Positions 1 to 8,403 of a stretch of DNA of 51,357 bases are shown piece after piece. The first letter of the stretch is position 1, and the number at the start of each line of letters is the position of its first letter. The DNA is from an uncultured Nitrosomonas sp. Its GTDB lineage: Bacteria; Pseudomonadota; Gammaproteobacteria; Burkholderiales; Nitrosomonadaceae. A model generated the notes under the pieces. The model saw only the letters and a list, made by a program, of their open reading frames with translations. It searched no databases and was not told the DNA's origin. The stretch is from positions 77,815 through 129,171 of the forward strand of contig CADEDJ010000001.1 in NCBI GenBank assembly GCA_902826055.1, in the 5' to 3' direction. The translations under genes and the position numbers were made by a program.

Positions 1-224
1 GTTGCAACTAGCTTTTCTTCGCGTAATATTGTTAACTGTTGAGAAAGTGTGGGTTGATGAATGTCCAGTAACTCTTCCAGTTCTCCCACATTTCGAGTCC
101 CCTGGTTAAGCTCGCATAAAATAAGCAAGCGATCTTCATTCGCCAGCACTTTCAATAAACAACAAGCATCAGCGGCTGATAAACGTAACGCCGTAATATC
201 ATGTAAAACCGAATTTGTTTTCAT
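1..224 (-). CDS. ArsR-family regulator, BigR/SqrR-like (partial)
   Basis: This is the first 74 codons of a winged-helix repressor; the rest lies beyond the left edge. The reading frame begins at the ATG complementary to 222-224 and shows the ArsR/SmtB core: an ANEDRLLIL helix followed by a recognition region with HQPTLSQQL near residues 56-64. Cysteines sit at about residues 21, 22 and 37. The Cys in LLILCEL matches the N-terminal reactive Cys of the persulfide/biofilm sensors SqrR and BigR, whereas the ELCVCDL-type metal site of classical ArsR is not seen. The partner C-terminal Cys cannot be checked because the gene is cut. I infer a thiol or sulfide-responsive repressor rather than an arsenic sensor. 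Target genes are not visible. Confidence 0.85.
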   Translation of the reverse strand, partial: MKTNSVLHDITALRLSAADACCLLKVLANEDRLLILCELNQGTRNVGELEELLDIHQPTLSQQLTILREEKLVA

Positions 225-585
225 AATCTATTCTTTTTTACCGTGAGAAAGTAGCCATAAAACCGGAATAATATCACTACTGGTAATCCGTTAAACTCTA
301 ATTTATTTTCATCTAAACTGTCAGCAATCTATTTCGCGCTTGCGGAAGGTTTCTTAGATTTTTACCCGTACAAAAGCGATTATTGTTGTATTCTCAATCA
401 TCCATTGTATTGAAGCATCTTAATCCCGGCAATTCAAGAAATTACCCTTGCAATGAATAAATTGATTATGCCGGATTAACTAAAACTTAAAACTCTCACT
501 GCGTACAACACCAGACAAAAACATTGTCCGTTCTATCTCATAAGTGTTTTTTCTTCAAATAAAATTCAGTACTTCAATCAGGACA
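225..585. other. Intergenic region upstream of the ArsR-type gene
   Basis: About 360 AT-rich bases with no convincing gene. It must hold the promoter of the leftward ArsR-type gene and the 3' end region of the leftward PilZ gene. I see no clear terminator or operator palindrome. Short open frames here overlap the PilZ gene or lack ribosome binding sites. Confidence 0.5.
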
Positions 586-1617
586 TCATGCTTGCACTGC
601 CACAAAATTTCCCCGTTGCTGATCAAACTTCACTGTAATAAAACGAGTCCCCACGGAAATCTCTCTACCTTCGTTGTGTGTATGCGTCACTTCAGCGACT
701 GCCTGCAAATTGGGAGCATCGATTTTTATTATGTCATGCACCTCAATTGGCTGCTCAGTTAAGAACCGTATTCCTGCCGGTGATAAATCTTGAAACAAGC
801 CTGGGTAAGAAATACCAGGCCAAAACAAATAAAAAATGAACTGACCTTTAACATTGGTCCGTCGCATTGTGCGACGGGGTGATTCGGGATTTTCGCGCTG
901 CAAAACAAACAGTGGACTTGCGCATTCCAGACAATTCTCATTTTGATAAATTGTGGCTTGTGGCAGGTAAGGCGTCTTGCAAAAAGAACAATAATCAGTA
1001 ATTACTGCTTGATAAGATTGTACTTCTTCCTGGGATACATCCTCGATGTCTGCGTACCCGGTATTGCCGGTATTAACTGGAATAGTTTTCCCGGCTGCTC
1101 TGGAAAAAGAAAAACTACTCATTGCAAATAGCTCATCATACTGCTGACGCGTTTTTGGATTGGAAAGTATCTGATAAGCTTCGTCCAGTAAAATCGGATC
1201 TTGCAGCAAATCTTTCTTTAACATCAAATAACTCGCTTTAATAGCTGTCATTGGCGCATCAGGCTGAACTTGTAATATTCGATAATAATTTCGCTTATTT
1301 AGATCCGCAGCCGATTCAGACTTTTGTGCATCGATTTCAGCATCATTTGGAAAACCAAATGCTCCCTGGCTGAGTACACGAATATGGTAACGCTGCAATA
1401 ATTCATGATCATAAGCTGCCCGTTTCTGGGGATCCAGCAATGTATCATAAGCGATATCAAGTAAATTCTCGTTCCAATTCTGGCTGCTTAGCTCGGGGTA
1501 GATTTTAAGTTTTTGCATCAATACACGATAGTTCTCTCGAATAACCGCCATTGAGGCATCCGGCTGAACATGCAGAATTCGATAATAGTTACGCCGTTCA
1601 ATCATTGATTGTTTCAA
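586..1617 (-). CDS. Tandem J-like domain protein with zinc-ribbon-like CxxC pairs and PilZ domain
   Basis: The 343-residue protein has two consecutive J-like domains, each opening with NYYRILxVQPDA (about residues 10-75 and 110-165) and ending with a YDEL/YDHEL-type helix. A CxxC...CxxC segment follows (CSFC and CLEC, about residues 211-236), then a C-terminal PilZ domain (about 248-343). The PilZ part carries the RxxxR motif (RRTMR) and DLSPAGI, matching the DxSxxG c-di-GMP-binding signature. Both J-like domains lack the HPD tripeptide needed to stimulate DnaK (IYPEL and LQDPI stand there), so they are probably protein-binding modules rather than active co-chaperones. I infer a c-di-GMP effector. 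It is probably monocistronic; the start could also be the Met five codons in (MIERR). Confidence 0.85.
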   Translation of the reverse strand: MKQSMIERRNYYRILHVQPDASMAVIRENYRVLMQKLKIYPELSSQNWNENLLDIAYDTLLDPQKRAAYDHELLQRYHIRVLSQGAFGFPNDAEIDAQKSESAADLNKRNYYRILQVQPDAPMTAIKASYLMLKKDLLQDPILLDEAYQILSNPKTRQQYDELFAMSSFSFSRAAGKTIPVNTGNTGYADIEDVSQEEVQSYQAVITDYCSFCKTPYLPQATIYQNENCLECASPLFVLQRENPESPRRTMRRTNVKGQFIFYLFWPGISYPGLFQDLSPAGIRFLTEQPIEVHDIIKIDAPNLQAVAEVTHTHNEGREISVGTRFITVKFDQQRGNFVAVQA

Positions 1618-1937
1618 ATCTGAGAGTCAATTGTTTGATTGATCAAAACATCCCCTCCACCATCTCCATTCATTCCGCTTAAGACTGGCTATCTACCTTG
1701 CAAATACCCTGCTTACTGTGAACCCATCGGCACAACCGCCTGAATTTTTTGTAAACAAATGACCCACAAAACAAATCAGAAAAATTCTTAGAAAAATAAA
1801 CCAATCACATCATATAGTTAAAAGAACAGCTTTCATAATACACTTTTAAGTGATAAGAAGTCTGAAAATGTCTTGCACCTCATTGGAAAAATAAATATAA
1901 TGAGAATCATTCTCATATACGCCCTTAACTGATTATT
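1618..1937. other. Intergenic region between the PilZ gene and hemP
   Basis: About 320 AT-rich bases separating divergent genes. Its only clear element is the Fur box at 1900-1916, close to the hemP start. No extra gene is supported. Confidence 0.5.
1900..1916. promoter_or_regulatory. Fur box (perfect 8-1-8 palindrome)
   Basis: ATGAGAAT-C-ATTCTCAT is a perfect inverted repeat and matches the core of the classical Fur operator (GATAATGATAATCATTATC type, with the GAGAAT variants common in proteobacteria). It ends 21 bases before the hemP ATG, where it would overlap the promoter or transcription start, so Fe(II)-Fur should repress hemP. Confidence 0.9.
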
Positions 1938-2126
1938 ATGGATACTTCAATTTTCACACAAACAAAGCTAAGAAATCTACAGCAGTCTAGCGACATACCC
2001 ACCTTCAATGCAGCGATTGACAGTGGCAACTTGTTTAAGAATAGCGATGTAATTTTTATACTCCACAATGGCGAGCAATATTCTCTGCGTCGTACACGGA
2101 ATGGTAAGTTAATTCTCAATAAGTAG
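1938..2126 (+). CDS. hemP: Hemin uptake protein HemP
   Basis: The 62-residue protein has the HemP family core: an ILHNGEQYSLRRTRNGKLILNK tail spread over residues 41-62. HemP proteins are small Fur-regulated factors that promote transcription or function of heme-uptake genes in several proteobacteria. The length is normal and the ATG lies just after a perfect Fur box. No strong Shine-Dalgarno sequence is visible before the start. The usual partner, a TonB-dependent heme receptor, is not next to it; the next gene is bacterioferritin, 159 bases downstream. Assignment is from clear family resemblance. Confidence 0.9.
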   Translation: MDTSIFTQTKLRNLQQSSDIPTFNAAIDSGNLFKNSDVIFILHNGEQYSLRRTRNGKLILNK

Positions 2127-2285
2127 TGGACCCTGGACATATCGTGTATATTTGCAAATAGTAGTTATCGTCAAACAATATGAAAGAAAAACTATTATCA
2201 GCAACAACATTCGGGTGCTTTAAGAAACCATACGATACCTTCGAATGCAATACAAACAACCGATATCTGTCTTAGGAGAGCAAAA

Positions 2286-2750
2286 ATGAAAGGTAATGTA
2301 GAAATTATCCGTTTGCTAAATCAACAGTTGCAACACGAACTGACCGCTATTAACCAGTACTTTCTCCATGCACGCATGTATAAAAACTGGGGATTCAACA
2401 GCCTTGGCAAACACGAATATGAAGAATCTTGTGAAGAAATGAAACATGCCGACACATTGATTGAGCGAATATTATTTTTGGAAGGTCTTCCCAATTTGCA
2501 AGATCTAGGCAAGCTCATGATTGGTGAAGCGGCTGAAGAATGCGTTGCGTGTGATTTAAAACTTGAGCATATTTCACGAGAAACTTTACTTCGTGCGATA
2601 GCAGTTTGCGAATCAGCTCAGGATTTTGTATCACGAGAAATTTTTGAACGTATCCTTGAAGATACCGAAGAACATATTGATTGGCTGGAAACCCAGCTTG
2701 ACGTCATGCAAAAAATCGGTATTCATAACTGGTTACAAAGCCAGGTATAG
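2286..2750 (+). CDS. bfr: Bacterioferritin
   Basis: A 154-residue four-helix iron-storage protein of normal length. It begins [12 protein letters not shown] and keeps the ferroxidase ligands (Glu18, Glu51, His54, and a C-terminal EDTEEHID segment for Glu127/His130). Met52, the axial ligand of the heme at the subunit interface, is also present. It oxidises Fe(II) and stores it as a mineral core in a 24-mer in the cytosol. A good AGGAGA site precedes the ATG. It follows the Fur-boxed hemP gene, which fits iron-responsive control, although I see no second Fur box directly before it. Confidence 0.96.
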   Translation: MKGNVEIIRLLNQQLQHELTAINQYFLHARMYKNWGFNSLGKHEYEESCEEMKHADTLIERILFLEGLPNLQDLGKLMIGEAAEECVACDLKLEHISRETLLRAIAVCESAQDFVSREIFERILEDTEEHIDWLETQLDVMQKIGIHNWLQSQV

Positions 2751-2760
2751 TTTTTCCATT

Positions 2761-2793
2761 GCCGCTGGAGTTTGCTCCTCCTTCTTCGGCGGC
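2761..2793 (+). terminator. Hairpin after bfr, possible terminator
   Basis: Arms GCCGCTGGAG (2761-2770) and CTTCGGCGGC (2784-2793) pair over 10 positions, two of them G-U wobbles, around a 13-base loop, starting 10 bases after the bfr stop. Only a weak T-rich stretch follows, so it may be an attenuating or processing hairpin rather than a full terminator. Confidence 0.5.
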
Positions 2794-2870
2794 ACATTTA
2801 GCCAGCCAGCCTGCTCCTTCAGGTCAGCCAGCCATTTTTTTAATAGCTGATGATTTGCAGGAGATTCATT

Positions 2871-3512
2871 ATGAAATTCATGAGAAGGCAGGTACTTGCT
2901 AATATTGCACTATCCCCCGTTTTTTCTCATTTTCCTTCCGCCGATTCCACCTATTTAAATGTTCTGCTGTCTATTTGTTTACGCAAATTAGAGAATTTAG
3001 TCACCCGTATCGATAAGTACTTATTCATTTGCAAAAAAACAGACCAATCTGCATGGAAATTCGATTATTCCCATCAAGAAGCCTCCACTTTGCAATCCGC
3101 AAACAATAATTCTCATGGTATCAATTGGGCACCTTTGATTAAGAGTAACGTTCACATTTTAAATAGTACTGTAAGCAACCGTTGTTTAACCGGATACTCA
3201 GTTCTATGTGTTGGCGGCCGTGCCAAGCTATATCCGGCTTATAAACAATTGATTGAGAATTCAGGGGGTAACCTATTGACATTCCATGGCAACCCAAATG
3301 ACTCTTTGGAAAAGCTATCGCGGTTATTAGAAGAAACGGATATGATCATTTGCCCGATTGATTGTGTCAACCACGAAGCCTTCTTGATTGTTAAGTATTA
3401 CTGTCAATGTTCTGGCAAGCTCTGTATATTGCTTGATCGTTCAGAAATAAATACTTTCTGCACAGGAATTCGCGTGTTATCGATGTTATCCTCACAACAG
3501 AATCCCGAGTAG
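2871..3512 (+). CDS. DUF2325 domain-containing protein
   Basis: The C-terminal half (about residues 110-205) is a DUF2325 domain: SVLCVGGRAKLYPAYKQL, then a LTFHGN turn, then MIICPIDCVNHEAF and a Cys-rich stretch with CQC. The N-terminal 100 residues are less conserved and may be helical. The function of DUF2325 is not established; such genes often sit near ferritin-like or metal genes, as here. I chose the ATG at 2871 because AGGAG (2859-2863) lies seven bases before it, in place of the upstream in-frame ATG at 2850. Several cysteines in the conserved part could bind metal or respond to redox state, which is inference. Confidence 0.8.
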   Translation: MKFMRRQVLANIALSPVFSHFPSADSTYLNVLLSICLRKLENLVTRIDKYLFICKKTDQSAWKFDYSHQEASTLQSANNNSHGINWAPLIKSNVHILNSTVSNRCLTGYSVLCVGGRAKLYPAYKQLIENSGGNLLTFHGNPNDSLEKLSRLLEETDMIICPIDCVNHEAFLIVKYYCQCSGKLCILLDRSEINTFCTGIRVLSMLSSQQNPE

Positions 3513-3655
3513 CTGCAAACTTCGAATCAAGCCGGTAATTTCAGGTTCATAAAAATGAAGAAGATCATAACGTGCGACAAAAATGTAAAACTTCATCTAA
3601 GTTTGGGGTTATCATTTTGGATAGCCAATTAATCAATTTTCATGGAGAAAATATA

Positions 3656-3961
3656 ATGTCAAAAAAATCAATTAAACCTGTTTCACTCGCAGTAGGTACC
3701 GTATTCGTCACCAGTCTGACAATCAGCCAAGTGTCGGCCGACCCAAACGCTAGCCCTTTTGCTATGAACGAATTATCGGGCGGTTACATGCAACTGGCTG
3801 ATGCAAGCGGTAACAAGCCTGCTCAAGAAGGCAAATCTGACGATAAGAAATCAGAGAAAGAAGGCAAATGTGGCGAAGGTAAGTGCGGGGGTAAAATGAA
3901 AAAGGATATGGAAGATAAAGGTAGCGAAGATAAATCTGACAAAGAAAGCACTAAAAAATAA
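3656..3961 (+). CDS. hvfA: HvfA-type RiPP metallophore precursor peptide
   Basis: The 101-residue precursor has a Sec-type signal (MSKKSIKP, hydrophobic stretch, cleavage predicted after QVSA at about 28). A conserved leader-like segment follows with MNELSGGYMQLADA (37-50), then a Lys/Glu/Asp-rich tail containing two overlapping EGKCG units (residues 69-78) with cysteines 72 and 77. This is the hallmark of HvfA/bufferin-type precursors, in which a DUF692 oxidase with a DUF2063 partner converts Cys of EGKCG motifs to thio-oxazole or oxazolone-thioamide groups that chelate copper. The start is the ATG at 3656 with GGAG nine bases before it. hvfB and hvfC follow within 20 bases. The protein is short and low-complexity, so homology alone could mislead, but motif and context agree. 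Confidence 0.9.
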   Translation: MSKKSIKPVSLAVGTVFVTSLTISQVSADPNASPFAMNELSGGYMQLADASGNKPAQEGKSDDKKSEKEGKCGEGKCGGKMKKDMEDKGSEDKSDKESTKK

Positions 3962-3979
3962 TTTTTCTAGCAGTTAACC

Positions 3980-4840
3980 ATGCAGAATAAATACTATCCT
4001 GCTCATGGTGCAGGTCTTGGTCTGCGGAAAGCATTTGTACGTGAACTCCCGGACCAAGCTAATAATGGCATAAATTTCTGGGAGATAGCTCCGGAAAATT
4101 GGATGGGTGTTGGCGGTTACTATGGTAAAAAATTTCGCACACTCGCCGAAAAATTTCCATTTATCTGCCATGGTTTGTCTCTCTCCATTGGCGGACCAGC
4201 TCCATTGGATGAAGCTTTTCTACAGCGACTGAAGCGTTTTCTGAAAGAACATCACATTCGCTATTACAGTGAACATTTAAGTTATTGTAGCGATGACGGT
4301 CATTTATATGACTTATTGCCAATTCCTTTTACGCAACAAGCGGTACATTATGTAGCAAGCCGTATTCAGCGTGTTCAGGATATTTTGGAACAACGCATTG
4401 CGATGGAAAATGTTTCCTACTATGCGGCGCCCGGCAAGGAAATGGAAGAAATTGATTTCGTTAATGCCGTGTTGCAAGAATCTGATTGCGATTTGTTGCT
4501 GGATGTCAATAACGTTTATGTGAACAGCATTAATCACCATTACGATGCCGAAGCTTTTCTCCGGCAATTACCCGCTCATCGCATTCGTTATATTCATGTT
4601 GCAGGACACTATCAAGCAGCAGAAGACTTGATTGTGGATACCCACGGCGCCAATGTCATAGACCCGGTCTGGCAATTACTTGAAAAGTCCTATCAATATT
4701 TTGGCGTCATTCCGACTTTGCTGGAACGTGATTTTAACTTCCCTCCGTTGACGGAACTGCTACAAGAGGTGGATATTATTCATGCGTTACAATCAAAAAA
4801 AGGATTAGATCAAGGCAGTGACCACATACAACACGGCTGA
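3980..4840 (+). CDS. hvfB: DUF692 multinuclear non-heme iron oxidase (HvfB)
   Basis: A 286-residue TIM-barrel enzyme of the DUF692/MNIO family. The expected metal-ligand motifs appear in order: CHGLSLSIGG (His64), SEHLSY (Glu98, His99), MENVSYY (Glu143), DVNNVYVN (Asp175), HVAGH (His206, His210), DTHG (Asp220, His222) and ERDFNFP (Glu249). Family members bind two or three irons and modify cysteines of a precursor peptide using O2. The immediate upstream gene encodes an EGKCG peptide, so that is the obvious substrate. It begins 18 bases after hvfA and overlaps hvfC by 23 bases. Length is typical and all key residues are present. Confidence 0.95.
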   Translation: MQNKYYPAHGAGLGLRKAFVRELPDQANNGINFWEIAPENWMGVGGYYGKKFRTLAEKFPFICHGLSLSIGGPAPLDEAFLQRLKRFLKEHHIRYYSEHLSYCSDDGHLYDLLPIPFTQQAVHYVASRIQRVQDILEQRIAMENVSYYAAPGKEMEEIDFVNAVLQESDCDLLLDVNNVYVNSINHHYDAEAFLRQLPAHRIRYIHVAGHYQAAEDLIVDTHGANVIDPVWQLLEKSYQYFGVIPTLLERDFNFPPLTELLQEVDIIHALQSKKGLDQGSDHIQHG

Positions 4841-5597
4841 TCGTCCTAATTTTGTGCAACAACAATATGCTTTTGCGGCGCATATCCGTAATCCGGAAAA
4901 AAATCCCTGCCCTGAAACTATTGAGAAACGGCGCATGAAAATTTATTGTGAGCTGTTCTATAACAACATAGAAGATTTTATCGCCAGCACCTACCCGGTT
5001 TTACGTCAAATCATTGCCGATGACCACTGGCATAGCATGATCCGGGATTATTTTGCCAATCACTTGTCACACACTCCGTTATTTACAGAAATGCCGCGCG
5101 AATTTCTAAAATATCTGGAACATGAACGCCAGCCGCACACTAATGATCCCCCCTTTCTATCGGAACTTGCTCATTATGAATGGGTTGAGTTAGCGCTATC
5201 CATTGCAGATGAAAAAATTGAAGAACTACCCATTAATATCCATGGCGATCTACTGGATGGCTTGCCTGTGATTTCCCCTCTCGCCTGGTTATTGAATTAT
5301 CATTTTCCCGTTCACAAAATAGGCCCAACTTTCCAACCTACCGATACTGATGGCTGTCAAACACATTTAGTCGTATATCGTGATGCCAGCTTTGATATAC
5401 ATTTTATAGAACTCAATCCAGTAACCGCGCAACTATTGCATAGCATTACTGTGAACCCAGATAAAACCGGACGTACCCTACTGCAACAAATCGCCAGTGA
5501 GCTTAAACACTCTAAACCCGATATCGTTATACAAGGTGGCCTGGAAATTCTAAATGATCTTAAGAAACGAGAAGTGATCTTAGGTACCTACTTTTAA
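4818..5597 (+). CDS. hvfC: DUF2063 recognition partner (HvfC)
   Basis: The 259-residue protein has the N-terminal DUF2063 domain (about residues 8-100, with CELFYNNIEDFIASTYPVL and a FLSELAHYEWVELAL helix later). The C-terminal half resembles the second HvfC domain. Family members bind the leader of the precursor and form a complex with the DUF692 enzyme, being required for modification. It starts at a GTG inside hvfB (23-base overlap), which indicates translational coupling. No DoxX-type membrane gene, often the next member of such operons, follows; the next gene is convergent. Confidence 0.92.
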   Translation: MTTYNTADRPNFVQQQYAFAAHIRNPEKNPCPETIEKRRMKIYCELFYNNIEDFIASTYPVLRQIIADDHWHSMIRDYFANHLSHTPLFTEMPREFLKYLEHERQPHTNDPPFLSELAHYEWVELALSIADEKIEELPINIHGDLLDGLPVISPLAWLLNYHFPVHKIGPTFQPTDTDGCQTHLVVYRDASFDIHFIELNPVTAQLLHSITVNPDKTGRTLLQQIASELKHSKPDIVIQGGLEILNDLKKREVILGTYF

Positions 5598-5731
5598 TCG
5601 TCATAAGTGCGACACGAAAACTCAGAAAAATTTTTAATAGTGGCTTTGTACCATAACTACGCAATTATTGGTTAAACCGCCATACCCCACATAGCACTAC
5701 ACTACAAACTCTATACGATTCTCGGAATTCA

Positions 5732-7666
5732 TCAATTTGCAGACTTATTGGGACTACAGCTAATATGCCTGCCGCCTAGCGTAAGAAAGACTCTATTTCT
5801 CCCTGCATTTTTAGCGGCGTAGAGCGCCTTATCCGCAGCATCTATCAGTTGATGGTCTTCTTTCATATCCGCTTCTTTGATAGCCACACCAATGCTGATG
5901 GAAACATTAATTGCAGTGTCATTAATTATAATTTGCTGTTTGTTGATATGCTGGCGGATTCTTTCAGCAAAAAGCACCATTGACTTTGCATCGACATTGA
6001 CATTGTGACAAATAATAAGAAATTCTTCGCCGCCCATTCGACAAAAGGTATCGCCTTTCCGTGCAGTATCTTTCATCGCTGCAGCTATTTGTTTGAGCAC
6101 CTTATCGCCAACTGCATGACCATAGTTGTCATTGATCCTTTTGAAATAATCGATATCAATTAACATCACAGCCATCAATTGATTCGATCGAACCGCAACA
6201 CTCCATACCTCGGCCAATACTTCCATACCTGCACGCCGATTAGGTAATTCTGTCAACACATCTGTTGATGCATAATGTTCCAATTTACGATTGGTAACGG
6301 CCAATTCCGCGGCAAAACGTTTAAGTTGATCGCGATCACGCTCCCACGATTCTTGCAGCTTGCGGTAATGCCATGCCGCTCTTAATCGGGCCCGGAAAGC
6401 GCGAATATTCACTGGTTTTGTCACGTAATCATCGACCCCTGCATCGAAAGCTTTGATGACGTCTTCTTCATCTTCAACGCTGGTCAACATAATGATGTAG
6501 ATACCCTGCCCCCATTCGGTTGCACGCAACGATTGGGTTAATTCCAGACCACTCACTACCGGCATCATCCAATCAGTAATGACAATATGCGGCGACACTT
6601 CCATGGCTAAGGATAGCGCTTGCTGCCCATCGGATGCAGTGAACAATGTGTGGCCTTGGGTATCGGCCAACAGCTTTTGAATAAAAATGAGGCTTACTGG
6701 ATCATCCTCTACCAACAAAATACGGAGCAAATTGGAACTATTAGACTCTGATTCTTGACGCGGAGCAGCAGCATTCATCATTTTGACAAATGGTGGAGGC
6801 AGTTCTGAGAGCGGCATCTTGAGTATTTTTCCCCATGCCTGCCACTGTTGCATAATTTGATCGATCAAGGCACCGAAGGATTCGGCATCCAAACCAATTT
6901 TTCCACCCAACAATATCAATTCCGAAATTTGTTTATTTCGCTCCAATTCCTCTGCGAGGCCCAAATCAGCCACCTGTTTTCCTAAATAAAGCAAATGTAC
7001 CAGTTGGTAAGGGCGGGATCCTTCCGAGAAACCTGATTGGTCAGGCACTTCATGGTAATAAATCGATTCAACAAAAATATTAGGTACACCAAAATTAATG
7101 AGCATTGCTGCAGATAATTCATTATGATCAGTCCTCAAATAGTGTTGTTCCAATTTTATGAGCGGCTTATCCGGTGATTGCTCAGCTAGTAAATTACCGT
7201 ATTTATCCGGATAGATCGTAGCCAATGCCAACGAACCGATATTTGCCATTAAACCGCATGCAAACATCTCATCGGGCGCCGATATTCGTGTTGCTTTTGC
7301 CAGTTCTTGCATCGCAATGGCCATGAGAAGCGAGTGCAACCAGAATCTTTGGTAATCAAATTGCTTACAAGAACCCTTTTGATACTGATCGATCAAGGAG
7401 AATCCCATTGCCAACTGTTTGACAGTGGACAAACCCACGCGCGAAATTGCTTCTGTGACAGAAGTGATAGTACGCGTCGCCTGATTGGCTGAATTGGCTC
7501 TTTGAATCAGACGACCTGAAAGCGCTGGATCCGTTTGAACAAGTCGGGTAATTTCTGCAATCGTCACATCTTCCCGCCGGCAAGCTTCCATCAAAGCTAA
7601 TGCAACGCCCTTGGGGCTTGGCAATAAGTGACTAATTTTTAACTGGTTAACATCAGCAATTTTCAT
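5732..7666 (-). CDS. HDOD - receiver - GGDEF diguanylate cyclase
   Basis: The 644-residue cytosolic signalling protein has three parts. An HDOD domain spans about residues 10-210 (LLPSPKGVALALMEA). A response-regulator receiver follows at about 315-430, with LLVEDD for the acidic pocket, the phosphoacceptor Asp in VITDWMMP, and TKP. A GGDEF domain spans about 465-630, with the active-site variant GGEEF at 545-549 and an allosteric inhibition site RKGD at 536-539, correctly spaced. It should make c-di-GMP from two GTP in response to phosphorylation. The upstream gene encodes an Hpt phosphotransfer protein in the same direction, which may feed the receiver. The HDOD-REC-GGDEF order is uncommon. 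No membrane segments are seen. Confidence 0.93.
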   Translation of the reverse strand: MKIADVNQLKISHLLPSPKGVALALMEACRREDVTIAEITRLVQTDPALSGRLIQRANSANQATRTITSVTEAISRVGLSTVKQLAMGFSLIDQYQKGSCKQFDYQRFWLHSLLMAIAMQELAKATRISAPDEMFACGLMANIGSLALATIYPDKYGNLLAEQSPDKPLIKLEQHYLRTDHNELSAAMLINFGVPNIFVESIYYHEVPDQSGFSEGSRPYQLVHLLYLGKQVADLGLAEELERNKQISELILLGGKIGLDAESFGALIDQIMQQWQAWGKILKMPLSELPPPFVKMMNAAAPRQESESNSSNLLRILLVEDDPVSLIFIQKLLADTQGHTLFTASDGQQALSLAMEVSPHIVITDWMMPVVSGLELTQSLRATEWGQGIYIIMLTSVEDEEDVIKAFDAGVDDYVTKPVNIRAFRARLRAAWHYRKLQESWERDRDQLKRFAAELAVTNRKLEHYASTDVLTELPNRRAGMEVLAEVWSVAVRSNQLMAVMLIDIDYFKRINDNYGHAVGDKVLKQIAAAMKDTARKGDTFCRMGGEEFLIICHNVNVDAKSMVLFAERIRQHINKQQIIINDTAINVSISIGVAIKEADMKEDHQLIDAADKALYAAKNAGRNRVFLTLGGRHISCSPNKSAN

Positions 7667-7762
7667 TATCTAACCTTTCGATTAAGTAACTTCAATGATC
7701 ATCAATGGATCTCAACAGCAAGCACTTTTTTCTTGTAAATTAAATCCAAATAATTTCAAATA

Positions 7763-8116
7763 TCACGATTTCTCAAGTATTTCTTTTACTTCGTTGATTA
7801 CCAGTTGATATTGTTGCTGCACTGTTTCTTGTAGTGATCTCGCATTTACTAATGCTCCGGCTTTTCCAAATCCTTCCAATCGCCCTAACAGTTCCGATAA
7901 ATCTTCAGCCCCAATATTTGCCGCACTGGATTTGAATGTATGGGCAGCTCGATATAACGCCTCTGCATCATTATTGTCCAACGCTTGTTCAAGTTGACGC
8001 ATATATTTTTTAGCTGAATCAAGAAAGGCATGTAGAAATTTTTGAATCAACTGACGTTCTCCGGAAACATCCAAATTCCGAAGTTGATCAAGTTGGGCAT
8101 TATTCAGTACCGGCAT
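7763..8116 (-). CDS. Hpt domain phosphotransfer protein
   Basis: A 117-residue single-domain Hpt protein. The phosphoacceptor motif is RAAHTFKSSAANIGA with His59. Hpt proteins carry phosphate from a hybrid kinase receiver to a second receiver. The next gene downstream (96 bases on) encodes the receiver-GGDEF protein, which is the likely acceptor; the kinase donor is not in this window. The helical four-bundle pattern and the length are typical. Confidence 0.9.
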   Translation of the reverse strand: MPVLNNAQLDQLRNLDVSGERQLIQKFLHAFLDSAKKYMRQLEQALDNNDAEALYRAAHTFKSSAANIGAEDLSELLGRLEGFGKAGALVNARSLQETVQQQYQLVINEVKEILEKS

Positions 8117-8320
8117 ACCATTCCCCCCAAATTTCTAGCAACTTTCTCCACTTTTACTCCTTTATTCACCCATTACTCCCAGGAGAATCAGCAAAAAACG
8201 TCCGCTACACTAAATTTCTCATTCATAATTAAGTAAAAACTACTTGTAAGAATTATCTGGCAGATTAAAAATATAAAAGTATTTCATAAGATATTACGTT
8301 ATTCAAATTCCTAGTAGAGG

Positions 8321-8340
8321 GTGTGGTTATCGCACCACAC
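8321..8340. other. Short perfect hairpin between yfiR-like and hpt genes
   Basis: GTGTGGT and ACCACAC pair perfectly around a six-base loop. It sits in the 287-base gap 3' of the YfiR-like gene and 5' of hpt. There is no T-run, so I cannot call it a terminator; it could be an operator or RNA stem. Nothing else stands out in this gap. Confidence 0.4.
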
Positions 8341-8403
8341 TCCAAGAGCTTCTCTATCTTTAGGGCTCAAGGTCCATTTCATAGCTACCAATTGATCAGC
8401 CTT

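Noticed and set aside
61..246. Plus-strand open frame of 61 codons at the left edge
   Set aside because: It lies antisense to the clear ArsR-type frame and has no ribosome site or family features.
544..762. Plus-strand open frame of 72 codons
   Set aside because: Mostly antisense to the PilZ gene; composition and start context do not support coding.
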